28,859 nucleotides of DNA from an uncultured Collinsella sp. (GTDB lineage Bacteria > Actinomycetota > Coriobacteriia > Coriobacteriales > Coriobacteriaceae). The translations under genes and the position numbers were made by a program. The stretch lies in NCBI GenBank assembly GCA_958453935.1, contig CAUDZT010000028.1, forward strand, positions 1-28,859. The letters run 5' to 3'. Every line of letters begins with the position of its first letter. The stretch's first letter is position 1. The notes under the pieces are model-generated. The model was given only the letters and a program-made list of their open reading frames with translations, did not search any database and was not told where the DNA came from. Of this stretch, positions 14,987-22,914 are shown in pieces.

Positions 14987-16657
14987 ATGTCTCAAGAAAC
15001 CATCCGCGCGGCCGAGCGTGCCGCGGGACAGGTGAACACCGTGTCGACGTATGATCCGGACTCCGACCAGCTGCATGAGGAATGTGGCATTTTCGGCGTA
15101 TGGGCGCCCGATCGCGACGTGGCTCGACTGACGTACTTTGGCCTGCGTGCACTGCAGCACCGTGGCCAGGAATCGGCGGGAATCGCCGTGGGTGACGGCG
15201 GCACGGTTATGGTCCGCAAAGACCTGGGGCTGCTCGATCGCGTGTTCTCCAACGCCGACCTGTCGACGCTCTCCGGCCAGCTGGCCGTGGGCCACGTGCG
15301 CTATGGCACCGCCGGTGCCAAGAGCTGGGAAGCCTCTCAGCCGCATCTTTCTACCATCAACAGCGTCATTATCGCGCTTGCTCACAACGGCACCCTCGTC
15401 AACACCGACGAGCTGCGCCGTCAGCTGATCGAGCTGGGCGTGCCGTTCCTCTCCAATTCGGATTCCGAGGTCGCGACCAAGCTTATCGGCTACTTTACCC
15501 AGCGTACGGGCCACCTGCGCGAGGGTATTCGCAAGACCATGGAGCTCGTGCGCGGCGGCTACGCCATGACGCTCATCAACGAGCAGGCGCTCTACGCATT
15601 CCGCGATCCACACGGCATTCGCCCGCTCGTGCTGGGCAAGCTGGTGGACGAGGGTCTGGACCAGGCCGATGCCGCAGCCGTTTCGCAGCTGCCGTCGCAG
15701 GACGGCGCCGCGACGGTCGACTCCGCCGTCCGTGTCACGCGCGCCGGCGGCTGGGTCGTTGCTTCCGAGACCTGCGCACTCGACATCGTGGGTGCCGAGT
15801 ACGTCCGTGACGTCCGTCCCGGCGAGATCTTGCGCATCAGCGCCGAGGGCCTGGTATCCGAGCAGGGCGTGCCTGCAGCCGAAGAGCCCGCCAACTGCAT
15901 CTTTGAGCAGGTCTACTTTGCCCGCCCCGACTCCATCATGAACGGCAAGAGCGTCTATGCCTGCCGTTACGACATGGGTCGCCAGCTGGCACACGAGGAG
16001 CCCGTCGAGGCCGACCTGGTCATCGGCGTGCCCGACTCCGGCCTGCCGCCCGCGGAGGGGTATTCGCACGAGAGCGGTATTCCCTTTGGCGAGGGCCTTA
16101 TCAAGAACCGCTACGTGGGCCGTACGTTTATCGAGCCTACGCAGGAGTTGCGCGCCATGGGCGTGCGTATGAAACTCAACCCGCTGCGCGACAATATCGA
16201 GGGCAAGCGCCTGGTCGTCATCGACGACTCCATCGTGCGCGGCACCACCATGGTGCAGCTCGTCAAGATGCTGCGCAACGCCGGCGCCAAGGAGATTCAC
16301 ATCCGCATCAACTCGCCCGAGGTCATCTGGCCGTGCTTCTACGGTATCGATACCGATGTGCAGTCGCAGCTTATCAGCGCCAACAAGACGGTCGACGAGA
16401 TTTGCGAGTATATCGGCGCCGATTCGTTGGCCTTCCTTTCGGTCGAAGGCCTGCTTAAGGTCATGCCCAAGGGCGGTTACTGCGATGCGTGCTTTACCGG
16501 CCGCTACCCCGTGGCGATTCCCGAGAGCTTTGGCCGCGACAAGTTTATGGAGGGCTTTAAGCCCCGCAACCTGGACAAGCCGCTGCACTTTGACGACGAC
16601 GCCGTGGTCGAGAAATACGACGACCGCAGCTGGGAAGAGGAGCACGGCGAGGCCTAA
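14987..16657 (+). CDS. purF: Amidophosphoribosyltransferase
   Basis: This 556-residue enzyme makes phosphoribosylamine from PRPP and glutamine, the committed step of purine synthesis. Cys33 (EECGIFGVW) should become the N-terminal nucleophile after removal of a 32-residue leader, longer than the roughly 11 residues in Bacillus subtilis. LRALQHRGQESAGI and VRYGTAG follow in the glutaminase domain. The PRPP loop is VVIDDSIVRGTT (410-421). Cys304, Cys450, Cys499 and Cys502 match the four [4Fe-4S] ligands of the Bacillus-type oxygen-sensitive enzyme. The ATG follows GAGGGG by six bases. Its TAA stop forms the first bases of a dispersed hairpin repeat. Confidence 0.96.
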   Translation: MSQETIRAAERAAGQVNTVSTYDPDSDQLHEECGIFGVWAPDRDVARLTYFGLRALQHRGQESAGIAVGDGGTVMVRKDLGLLDRVFSNADLSTLSGQLAVGHVRYGTAGAKSWEASQPHLSTINSVIIALAHNGTLVNTDELRRQLIELGVPFLSNSDSEVATKLIGYFTQRTGHLREGIRKTMELVRGGYAMTLINEQALYAFRDPHGIRPLVLGKLVDEGLDQADAAAVSQLPSQDGAATVDSAVRVTRAGGWVVASETCALDIVGAEYVRDVRPGEILRISAEGLVSEQGVPAAEEPANCIFEQVYFARPDSIMNGKSVYACRYDMGRQLAHEEPVEADLVIGVPDSGLPPAEGYSHESGIPFGEGLIKNRYVGRTFIEPTQELRAMGVRMKLNPLRDNIEGKRLVVIDDSIVRGTTMVQLVKMLRNAGAKEIHIRINSPEVIWPCFYGIDTDVQSQLISANKTVDEICEYIGADSLAFLSVEGLLKVMPKGGYCDACFTGRYPVAIPESFGRDKFMEGFKPRNLDKPLHFDDDAVVEKYDDRSWEEEHGEA

Positions 16658-16697
16658 AACCTGCCATGTGGGGACAGGTTTATTTTGGTAGGTTTTA
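16655..16697 (+). repeat. GGGGACAGG hairpin repeat, copy A, starting in the purF stop codon
   Basis: TAAAACCTGCC (16655-16665) pairs with GGTAGGTTTTA (16687-16697); the loop carries GGGGACAGG at 16670-16678. The first three bases are the purF stop. A 43-bp relative at 28133-28175 (minus) matches at 38 positions, and a third, weaker copy is at 27968-28010. It may act as a partial terminator between purF and purM, but this is untested. Confidence 0.7.
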
Positions 16698-16814
16698 CCT
16701 GCTGTTTTGTTGATATGACGGCGCGTGCTGTTATGGCGCGCGCCGAAATGAACGCAATTATGAGCACCGTTTGGCGCCCGCGCGGCGCGACGGTAGTGGG
16801 AGAGGAAGGCTCAG

Positions 16815-17918
16815 ATGAGCGACAGCAAGCATGTGACGTACGAGGACGCCGGCGTCGATACCGCCGAGGGCGGCCGCGCCGTCGACGCGATTAAGCAGAT
16901 GGTCAAGGACACCAATCGCCCCGAGGTTATCGGCGGCATCGGTGGCTTTGGTGGCCTGTTCTCGGCCGCCGCGCTTAAGGATATGGAAGACCCGATCCTG
17001 ATCAGCGGTACCGACGGCGTGGGCACCAAGCTCGTGCTCGCCCAGATCATGGACCGTCACGAGACGGTGGGCCAGGACCTGGTCGCTATGTGCGTCAACG
17101 ATATTCTGGCTTCGGGCGCCGAGCCGCTGTTCTTCCTGGACTACGTTGCCATCGGTCACATCGAGGCCGAGCACATGGCAAAGATCATCAAGGGCGTGGC
17201 CGACGGCTGCAAGCTCGCGGGTTGCGCGCTCGTGGGCGGCGAGATGGCCGAGCACCCGGGCGTTATGGCTCCGGCCGACTACGACCTCGCCGGCTTTACC
17301 GTGGGCGTCGTCGATCGTCCCAAGATGCTCGACCCCGCGAACGTTCGCCCGGGCGATGTGATCCTGGGCCTGCCTTCCACCGGCGTGCACTCCAACGGCT
17401 ACTCGCTCGTGCGCAAGGTCATCGGCGTCGACGGCATCAAGCCGGGCACGCCCGAGGCCGCCGCTAAGGCCGAGGAGCTGAGCCGTCCGCTCGAGGAGCT
17501 CGGCGGCGCTTCGCTGGCTGACGCCCTGCTGGCTCCCACGCGCATTTATGTGAAGCCGATTCTTGAGCTGCTGCGCGGCGGCGCCAACGTGCATGCTATC
17601 GCCCACATCACCGGCGGCGGTATTACCGAGAACCTCAACCGCGCGCTTGCCGACGACGTTGACGCCGTGGTCACCCGCAACGGTGCCGAGATGGGCTGGG
17701 ACGTTCCGCCCGTCATTACCTACGTGTCGCGCCAGGCCGAGCTTGCGCCCAACGAGGCTTGCAAGACCTTCAACATGGGCGTCGGCCTGTGCCTGATCGT
17801 CGCCCCCGAGGACGAGGCTGCCGTGACCGAGGCTCTGGTCGCGCTGGGCGAGAAACCGTTCCGCGTGGGCGAGTGCGTCGAGGGCTCCGGTGAGGTCGTG
17901 TACTCCGATGAGCGCTAA
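16815..17918 (+). CDS. purM: Phosphoribosylformylglycinamidine cyclo-ligase (AIR synthetase)
   Basis: This 367-residue cytosolic enzyme closes FGAM to AIR with ATP. Key family motifs are present: YEDAGVDTAEGGRAV near the N-terminus, ISGTDGVGTKL, MCVNDI, GGEMAEHPG, DVILGLPSTGVHSNGYSLVR and ITGGGITENL. Length is close to the usual 345-350 plus a short N-terminal extension. AGGAAGG lies 6 bases before the ATG. The 157-bp gap after purF contains repeat A and a possible weak promoter (TTGTTG to GTTATG, 17-base spacer). Its last four codons overlap purN, so the two are translationally coupled. Confidence 0.96.
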   Translation: MSDSKHVTYEDAGVDTAEGGRAVDAIKQMVKDTNRPEVIGGIGGFGGLFSAAALKDMEDPILISGTDGVGTKLVLAQIMDRHETVGQDLVAMCVNDILASGAEPLFFLDYVAIGHIEAEHMAKIIKGVADGCKLAGCALVGGEMAEHPGVMAPADYDLAGFTVGVVDRPKMLDPANVRPGDVILGLPSTGVHSNGYSLVRKVIGVDGIKPGTPEAAAKAEELSRPLEELGGASLADALLAPTRIYVKPILELLRGGANVHAIAHITGGGITENLNRALADDVDAVVTRNGAEMGWDVPPVITYVSRQAELAPNEACKTFNMGVGLCLIVAPEDEAAVTEALVALGEKPFRVGECVEGSGEVVYSDER

Positions 17919-18609
17919 CGAGCAGATGGCTGCCGCCGAGGGCCTGGACTTTGTGCCCTATACCCGTCCGACCGGCACCGATACGGCTGAGCCGCTCAAG
18001 ATCGGTGTGCTCATCAGCGGTTCGGGTACCAACCTGCAAGCGCTGATCGATCTGATTGCCGCCGGCAAGCTCAACGCTTCTATTGAGCTTGTGGTGTCGA
18101 GCCGTCCTTCGGCCAAGGGTCTGCAACGTGCAGAGCGTGCGGGCATCCAGACGCTTACGCTGTCCAAGGATGTCTATGCCGACCCCATCGCCGCCGACGA
18201 GATCATCGCACACGAGCTGCTCGAGCGCGGCTGCGAGTATGTGGTCATGGCCGGCTACATGCGCATGGTGCATACACCGCTGCTGGCGGCGTTTCCCAAC
18301 CGCGTGGTCAACTTGCATCCGGCGCTGCTGCCGAGCTTTACCGGTGCGCATGCGATTGACGATGCCTTTGTGCGCGGCGTCAAGGTAACTGGCGTGACCG
18401 TGCATTTTGCCAACGAGGTCTACGACAACGGTCCCATCATCGCCCAGCGTGCGCTGGCTGTCGAGGAGGGCTGGGATGTCGACACGCTCGAGGAGCACGT
18501 CCACGCGATTGAGCACGTGCTGTATCCCGAGGTCGTGCAAATGCTCGCCGACGGCCGCGTCCACGTGCTGGAGAGCGGCAAGGTCGCAATTGATGCGCCC
18601 CGCGGCTAG
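17908..18609 (+). CDS. purN: Phosphoribosylglycinamide formyltransferase
   Basis: This 233-residue enzyme formylates GAR using 10-formyl-THF. After a non-conserved leader of about 30 residues, the fold begins at PLKIGVLISGSGTNLQALID. The catalytic region VVNLHPALLPSFTGAHAI supplies the conserved Asn and His, and NEVYDNGPII the catalytic Asp. The ATG at 17908 lies inside the end of purM (11-bp overlap) with GAGGT 11 bases ahead; an ATG at 17926 is a weaker alternative. It ends the purF-purM-purN run and is followed by a terminator. Confidence 0.94.
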   Translation: MSANEQMAAAEGLDFVPYTRPTGTDTAEPLKIGVLISGSGTNLQALIDLIAAGKLNASIELVVSSRPSAKGLQRAERAGIQTLTLSKDVYADPIAADEIIAHELLERGCEYVVMAGYMRMVHTPLLAAFPNRVVNLHPALLPSFTGAHAIDDAFVRGVKVTGVTVHFANEVYDNGPIIAQRALAVEEGWDVDTLEEHVHAIEHVLYPEVVQMLADGRVHVLESGKVAIDAPRG

Positions 18610-18641
18610 CGGCGCACAGTACAATTTAGTTGAGTGGTCAG

Positions 18642-18684
18642 GGTGGTCATTGGCGCCAAGGCGCGCGTGGCCACCTTTTGTTTT
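18642..18684 (+). terminator. Rho-independent terminator after purN
   Basis: GGTGGTCA (18642-18649) pairs with TGGCCACC (18668-18675), with one G-T pair and further pairing possible in the GC-rich loop, followed by TTTTGTTTT. Confidence 0.75.
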
Positions 18685-18687
18685 GGG

Positions 18688-18743
18688 TAGTCACCCGCGA
18701 CGTTCTTGAATGACTAGTCGTTTAAGAACGTCGCGGGTGACTA
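18688..18743. repeat. 56-bp near-perfect palindrome before the orphan EIIA gene
   Basis: The two 28-base halves (18688-18715 and 18716-18743) are reverse complements at 26 positions; the other two are G-T pairs. The outer arms, TAGTCACCCGCGACGTTCTT and its complement, are perfect over 20 bp, and the centre is GACTAGTC. It starts 4 bp after the purN terminator and ends 18 bp before the next ATG. As RNA it would form one long stem; as DNA it could extrude a cruciform. Confidence 0.9.
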
Positions 18744-18761
18744 GGTGAGAGAGGTGAGCGC

Positions 18762-19226
18762 ATGGCGGATAACGAAGCGCTGTTTACGCCCGAGCTGGTG
18801 TTTTTTGATTGGGAGTGTGCGACGCCGGGTGAGGTGTTTGCGCAGCTCGAGAGTGAGCTTGCTCCGCGCGGCTACATTGCCGACGGTTGGCTCGACGCCG
18901 TTCGCACGCGCGAGGATGCCTATCCCACGGGTCTTGCCATGCCGGCGGCAAACATTGCCATTCCGCATACCGATCCGGGGTTTGTGGCCAAGCCCTATAT
19001 CGCGGTGGTGAAGCCCGCCGCGCCCGTGACATTTAACGCTATGGCTGGCATGGGCGCTCCGGTGCCGGCGCAGATCGTCATCAATCTGGGCATCGCCGAG
19101 CCGGGCGGCCAGGTCGAGGCCCTGCAGGCTCTCATGAACATCTTTATGGACGCCGATGCCGCATCCGACGTGCTCGGCCAGACCACGCCGCAGGGCATGG
19201 TCGACGCTATCCGCCGTCACTTCTAA
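18762..19226 (+). CDS. Orphan PTS EIIA, fructose/galactitol type
   Basis: This 154-residue protein is of the PTS_EIIA_2 family, a phosphocarrier. His69 in AIPHTDP is the phosphorylation site typical of GatA/FruA-type EIIA domains, and the length equals a free-standing domain. GAGAGAGGTGAG precedes the ATG. No EIIB or EIIC lies next to it. It may serve a permease encoded elsewhere or be a regulatory EIIA of the PtsN type. It differs in fold from the mannose-type EIIA at 432. A long palindrome sits immediately upstream and a repeat element follows. Confidence 0.88.
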   Translation: MADNEALFTPELVFFDWECATPGEVFAQLESELAPRGYIADGWLDAVRTREDAYPTGLAMPAANIAIPHTDPGFVAKPYIAVVKPAAPVTFNAMAGMGAPVPAQIVINLGIAEPGGQVEALQALMNIFMDADAASDVLGQTTPQGMVDAIRRHF

Positions 19227-19243
19227 GGTGCCGGCTGCCAGAG

Positions 19244-19294
19244 CTGTCCCCTTTGCACCAAAATGGTGCAGATTAACCTGTCCCCAATGCACCA
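19244..19294. repeat. GGGGACAGG-family repeat, copy F (double unit)
   Basis: Two direct units, CTGTCCCC-NN-TGCACCA, begin at 19244 and 19278 (34-bp period). Between them TGCACCA (19254-19260) and TGGTGCA (19264-19270) form a hairpin with loop AAA. On the minus strand the core reads GGGGACAG, as in copies A, C, D and E. It lies between the EIIA stop and the PPIase start. Confidence 0.7.
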
Positions 19295-19361
19295 AGCGTG
19301 CCGCGGGGGCTGCGTTGTGACACAATGGCGTTTGTTCGATTCGTTATGCGAAAGGCCAACT

Positions 19362-20582
19362 ATGGCAAATAAGAAAAAGAACTCCGCACCCGAGCCGACG
19401 CCCGAGCAGCAGGCTCGCGCCGCCTCCAGCTCTCGCAAGAAGCAGCGCAAGACCCGCGTGTCCAAGACTGTCAAGATCGTTCTGGTGGTCATCGGCGTGC
19501 TGGCGATGCTGCTTTCCGTCTCGGCGATGGCGTGCTCCGGCCTTATGTCGCAGGCCGAGGACACCTCGGGCTACAAGCTGACCGGCGGTGTTGCTGCTAC
19601 TATCAACGGCACCAACCTCACCGAGGACACCGTGACCAAGCAGATCATGAGCATGCGCACGTCCTACGGCTACACCAAGGACAAGGACTGGGCGCAGTAT
19701 CTGGTCGACAACGACCTCACGCCCAAGAAGTATCGCAAGCAACTCATCGACTCCTACACGCAGCAGATTCTGCTTCAACAGGCACAGAAAGAGAACGACG
19801 TGACGGTGTCAGACGAGGAGGTCGAGAAGGCCTGGAAGGACGCGTGCAAGAGCGCGGGCGGTGCCAAGGCCTTTAAGAAGACCCTCAAGACCTACGGCTA
19901 TACCGAGGACACCTACAAGGACTCGCTCAAGGAGAGTCTGGCGCAGCAGAAACTCAAGGATGCCGTCGCGCCCACGAGCAAGCCCAAGGACAGCGAGATT
20001 GTCGATTACATCAACGAAAACCTGTCCAGCTACAACGACGCCCGCCGCTCGTCGAACATCCTGATCAAGGTTGATTCCGACGCTTCCGACGAGGACAAGG
20101 CTGCCGCCAAGGCCAAGGCGCAGGAGTGCCTGGACAAGATCAACTCCGGTGAGTTGAGCTTTGAGGACGCCGTTGAGCAGTACTCCGAGGACACCGGTTC
20201 CAAGGAGAAGAAGGGCGATGTGGGCTGGGATAAGCTCACCACCTTTGTCGACAGCTACCAGACGGCGCTCGAGGGACTCAACAAGGGCGATGTGAGCGAA
20301 GTCGTCGAGTCGACCTATGGCTACCACATCATCAAGTGCACCGACTACTTCCATGTCGATAATCAGGTTGATGACATCAACCAGGTGCCCAAGGCCATCA
20401 AAAAGTACGTCTCCAACGTGGTGAAGACGCAAGCGGCCAGCACTGCGTACAGCGAGTGGCTGGAGCAGTACAAGAAGGATGCCGACATCACCGTCAACCC
20501 CATGCCCAAGGACGTACCCTATAACGTGAGTCTGAAGGGCGTTACCAAGAGTTCGACCGACGATTCGTCGACGACTGAGTAA
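19362..20582 (+). CDS. PrsA/SurA-like peptidyl-prolyl isomerase, membrane-attached
   Basis: This 406-residue extracytoplasmic foldase helps secreted proteins fold after Sec export. A Lys/Arg-rich N-terminus (1-36) precedes a hydrophobic segment (37-57) ending AMAC; Cys58 could be a lipobox cysteine, though Ala at -3 is atypical, so a plain membrane anchor is equally possible. A SurA-N-like helical region follows (TVTKQIMSM to about 190), then a parvulin (PpiC) domain at about 227-330 with SNILIKV, FEDAVEQYSED, KKGDVGW and STYGYHIIK. The tail is Ser/Thr-rich. The ATG at 19362 follows AAAGG by 7 bases; in-frame codons back to 19263 lie in a repeat and were rejected. Confidence 0.9.
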   Translation: MANKKKNSAPEPTPEQQARAASSSRKKQRKTRVSKTVKIVLVVIGVLAMLLSVSAMACSGLMSQAEDTSGYKLTGGVAATINGTNLTEDTVTKQIMSMRTSYGYTKDKDWAQYLVDNDLTPKKYRKQLIDSYTQQILLQQAQKENDVTVSDEEVEKAWKDACKSAGGAKAFKKTLKTYGYTEDTYKDSLKESLAQQKLKDAVAPTSKPKDSEIVDYINENLSSYNDARRSSNILIKVDSDASDEDKAAAKAKAQECLDKINSGELSFEDAVEQYSEDTGSKEKKGDVGWDKLTTFVDSYQTALEGLNKGDVSEVVESTYGYHIIKCTDYFHVDNQVDDINQVPKAIKKYVSNVVKTQAASTAYSEWLEQYKKDADITVNPMPKDVPYNVSLKGVTKSSTDDSSTTE

Positions 20583-20587
20583 TCATG

Positions 20588-20613
20588 GGGCGGTGCTCGC
20601 GCGAGTGCCGCCC
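20588..20613. other. Intercistronic GC-rich hairpin
   Basis: GGGCGG (20588-20593) pairs with CCGCCC (20608-20613), continued by two wobble pairs and the self-complementary CTCGCGCGAG (20596-20605). No T-run follows. It lies between the PPIase stop and the YqeY start and may stabilise or separate the two messages. Confidence 0.6.
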
Positions 20614-20636
20614 ACGCTATTAGAGAGGATTTGCAG

Positions 20637-21080
20637 ATGACCAACGAAGAGCTGCAGAAGGAAATGATCGCGGCCATGAAGGCTAAGGACAAGGTTCGCC
20701 TGTCCATCATTCGCCAGGTCAAGGCCGAGGTGAAGAATATCGAGGTTAACGAGCGCCGCGATGTGACCGAGGAAGACGTCAACAGCATGATCAAGCGTCT
20801 GATTAAGCAGACGAGCGAGACGCTGGAGATGTCCATCAAGGCCGGCACCGACCAAGAGCGTACCGACAACCTGACCGAGCAGGTCAAGATTCTGGAGAGC
20901 CTGCTGCCCGCGCAGGTTTCGGGCGAGGAGCTCGAGGCCCTGATCGAGCAGGTCATCGCCGAGCTGGGCGCCACGTCCAAGAAGCAGATGGGCCAGGTTA
21001 TGGGCGCACTCGGCAAGGCCACCGGCGGCAACTTCGACAAGCCGGCCGCGGCAAAGATCGTTGGAGCCAAACTCGCGTAG
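20637..21080 (+). CDS. GatB/YqeY domain protein
   Basis: This 147-residue cytoplasmic YqeY-family protein is related to the tail domain of the GatB amidotransferase subunit that contacts tRNA. It shows the typical features MKAKDKVRLSIIRQVKAEV, a central helix bundle, LLPAQVSGEEL, and a C-terminal GQVMGALGKATGGNFDKPAAAKIV. The ATG at 20637 is preceded by GAGAGGAT; a TTG at 20631 is too near this site. Its precise role is not established in the family. A strong terminator follows. Confidence 0.9.
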   Translation: MTNEELQKEMIAAMKAKDKVRLSIIRQVKAEVKNIEVNERRDVTEEDVNSMIKRLIKQTSETLEMSIKAGTDQERTDNLTEQVKILESLLPAQVSGEELEALIEQVIAELGATSKKQMGQVMGALGKATGGNFDKPAAAKIVGAKLA

Positions 21081-21109
21081 GGACCGAGCGGCATATAGTT
21101 GATGTTGAG

Positions 21110-21142
21110 GGGGCGTGACCATTGCGGTCGCGCCCCTTTTTT
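21110..21142 (+). terminator. Rho-independent terminator after the YqeY gene
   Basis: GGGGCGTGACC (21110-21120) pairs with GGTCGCGCCCC (21126-21136), with one G-T type mismatch and a five-base loop, followed by TTTTTT. Confidence 0.92.
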
Positions 21143-21232
21143 GATGGCAGCTGAAGGGCACTCATTGGGGACGGAAGGTTGCGGGTTCTTTACGGGGATG
21201 CAGCGTTGGCTGCGGAAACGTGGTTCTTTCCG

Positions 21233-21238
21233 TACAAT
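21233..21238 (+). promoter_or_regulatory. Possible -10 of the amino acid ABC operon
   Basis: TACAAT lies 36 bp before the ATPase start. No -35 at normal spacing was found (nearest TTGGCT is 21 bases away). Confidence 0.35.
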
Positions 21239-21273
21239 AGTTCAACTCGTGTAAACGCAGGGAAGGGACATTC

Positions 21274-22005
21274 ATGGCAGACATGATCGAGATCAAGCAT
21301 CTCAACAAGTACTTTGGCGACCTGCATGTGCTCAAAGATATCAACCTCACCGTCAAGCGCGGCGAGAAGCTCGTAATGATCGGGCCCTCTGGTTCGGGTA
21401 AGTCGACGCTCATCCGCTGCGTCGATTATCTTGAGGAGCCCACGTCGGGCGAGGTCATCATCGACGGCACGCTGCTTACCAAGAAGAATCACCTGGAGAT
21501 GGCTCGCAAGTATAGCTCCATGGTGTTTCAGCAGTTCAACCTGTATCCCAACATGACGGTGCTGGGCAATCTGACGCTCGCGCCCATCAAGCTGCAAAAG
21601 AAGAGCAAGGAGGAGGCGACCGAGATCGCCATCGCCGCGCTCAAGCGCGTTGGCATGGCTCATAAGGCCGGCGAGTATCCGCAGAACCTCTCGGGCGGTC
21701 AGCAGCAGCGCATCGCTATCGCCCGTGCCCTGTGCACTAAGCAGCCCATCATCCTGTTTGACGAGCCGACCTCGGCGCTCGACCCCGAGATGGTCCAGGA
21801 GGTTCTGGACGTTATGATTGAGCTTGCGCAGGAGGACATCACCATGATCTGCGTGACGCATGAGATGGGCTTTGCGCGCCAGGTGGCCGACCGCGTCATC
21901 TTTATGGAGGACGGCCGCATTCTGGAGGAGGGCACGCCCGAGCACTTCTTCGATAACCCCGAGAACCCGCGCTGCCGCGAGTTCCTGTCCAAGATTCTGC
22001 ACTAG
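21274..22005 (+). CDS. Polar amino acid ABC transporter, ATP-binding protein
   Basis: This 243-residue ATPase of the GlnQ/HisP class energises the importer encoded by the next three genes. Walker A is GPSGSGKST (38-46), the Q-loop is near 86, the signature is LSGGQQQR (139-146), Walker B is IILFDEP (159-165) with catalytic Glu164, the D-loop is SALD (167-170) and the H-loop is His196 in VTHEMGFAR. AAGGGAC lies ahead of the ATG. It is the first gene of a four-gene transcription unit and has the canonical length for glutamine/glutamate-type systems. Confidence 0.95.
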   Translation: MADMIEIKHLNKYFGDLHVLKDINLTVKRGEKLVMIGPSGSGKSTLIRCVDYLEEPTSGEVIIDGTLLTKKNHLEMARKYSSMVFQQFNLYPNMTVLGNLTLAPIKLQKKSKEEATEIAIAALKRVGMAHKAGEYPQNLSGGQQQRIAIARALCTKQPIILFDEPTSALDPEMVQEVLDVMIELAQEDITMICVTHEMGFARQVADRVIFMEDGRILEEGTPEHFFDNPENPRCREFLSKILH

Positions 22006-22013
22006 GCGCGGTG

Positions 22014-22889
22014 ATGGACATGACGGATATGACGAGGGCGGCTGTATCGCGCCGTCACTTTTTGCAGCTGGCTGGCGCCGGCATGCTCGCGCTGACGGGG
22101 ACCGCGCTCACCGGTTGCGGCAACTCTGCCAGCGGCGAGGCCTCCGACAAGGGGTCCAAGCTTGCGACCATCAAGTCGCGTGGCCACCTGAACGCCGGCG
22201 TTAAGAAGGATGTTCCCGGCTACGGCTATTACGACACCGCCAAGGGTCGCTTTGAGGGCATGGAGGTCGATCTGTGCTACCAGATCGCCGCTGCCGTCTT
22301 TGGCGTGAGCTACAAGGAGGCCCGCGCCCAGGAGCTGGTCGAGTTTACCGACGTAACGCCCAAGACGCGCGGCCCGCTGATCGACAACGGCCAACTCGAT
22401 GTGGTCGCGGCGACCTACACCATCACCGACGAGCGCAAGAAGAGCTGGGATTTCTCGACGCCGTATCGCACCGACTACGTGGGCCTCATGGTCAAGAAAC
22501 GTTCGGGCTTTACCTCGATTGAGGACCTGGACGGCAAGGTCATCGGCGTGAGTCAGGGTGCCACCACGCAGGGCCTGATCGAGCAGATGATCAAGGATAA
22601 CGGCTTTACCTGCGAGCCCGAATTTAGGGCCTTTAGCGGCTACCCCATCATCAAGAGTTCGCTCGACGCCGGCAATATCGACGTCTTTGCCATGGACCGC
22701 TCCACGCTGGCCGGCTACATGAACGAGACTGTCGAGCTACTGCAGCCCGAGGTCAAGTTTGGCGAGCAGGGCTACGGCGTGGCGACCAAGAAGGGCTGCG
22801 ACCTCTCGGCCGTGGTCAATCAGGTGGTCTGCGATCGCTTGGCCGACGGCTGGCTCGATCAAGAGGTCAAGACCTGGGGTCTTGTGTAG
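22014..22889 (+). CDS. Amino acid ABC transporter substrate-binding lipoprotein with Tat signal
   Basis: This roughly 291-residue periplasmic-binding-protein type receptor (SBP_bac_3 family) hands amino acids to the two permeases. The leader contains SRRHFLQ, a good twin-arginine motif, then a hydrophobic stretch and the lipobox LTGC (Cys35), so it should be a Tat-exported lipoprotein. The mature part has FEGMEVDLCYQIAAAVFG, ATYTITDERKKSWDFSTPY and GVSQGATTQGL, as in glutamate/aspartate/glutamine binders. The start is ambiguous: GTG 22011 and ATGs at 22014, 22020 and 22029 are all in frame with no clear ribosome binding site; it begins 8 bp after the ATPase stop. Confidence 0.9.
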   Translation: MDMTDMTRAAVSRRHFLQLAGAGMLALTGTALTGCGNSASGEASDKGSKLATIKSRGHLNAGVKKDVPGYGYYDTAKGRFEGMEVDLCYQIAAAVFGVSYKEARAQELVEFTDVTPKTRGPLIDNGQLDVVAATYTITDERKKSWDFSTPYRTDYVGLMVKKRSGFTSIEDLDGKVIGVSQGATTQGLIEQMIKDNGFTCEPEFRAFSGYPIIKSSLDAGNIDVFAMDRSTLAGYMNETVELLQPEVKFGEQGYGVATKKGCDLSAVVNQVVCDRLADGWLDQEVKTWGLV

Positions 22890-22914
22890 GCGCATCGTCC
22901 AAGGAAGGAATCAA

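Noticed and set aside
14894..16645. Minus-strand open frame of 583 codons opposite purF
   Set aside because: purF is unmistakable on the plus strand with all catalytic motifs; the opposite product is low-complexity His/Val/Asp-rich sequence typical of antisense frames.
19263..19361. N-terminal extension of the PrsA-like protein (33 codons)
   Set aside because: The extra codons fall in repeat copy F and have no ribosome binding site; ATG 19362 has AAAGG and yields a normal Lys-rich leader.
22759..22914. N-terminal extension of ABC permease 1
   Set aside because: It overlaps the end of the substrate-binding protein in another frame; ATG 22915 with AAGGAAGGA is clearly the start.
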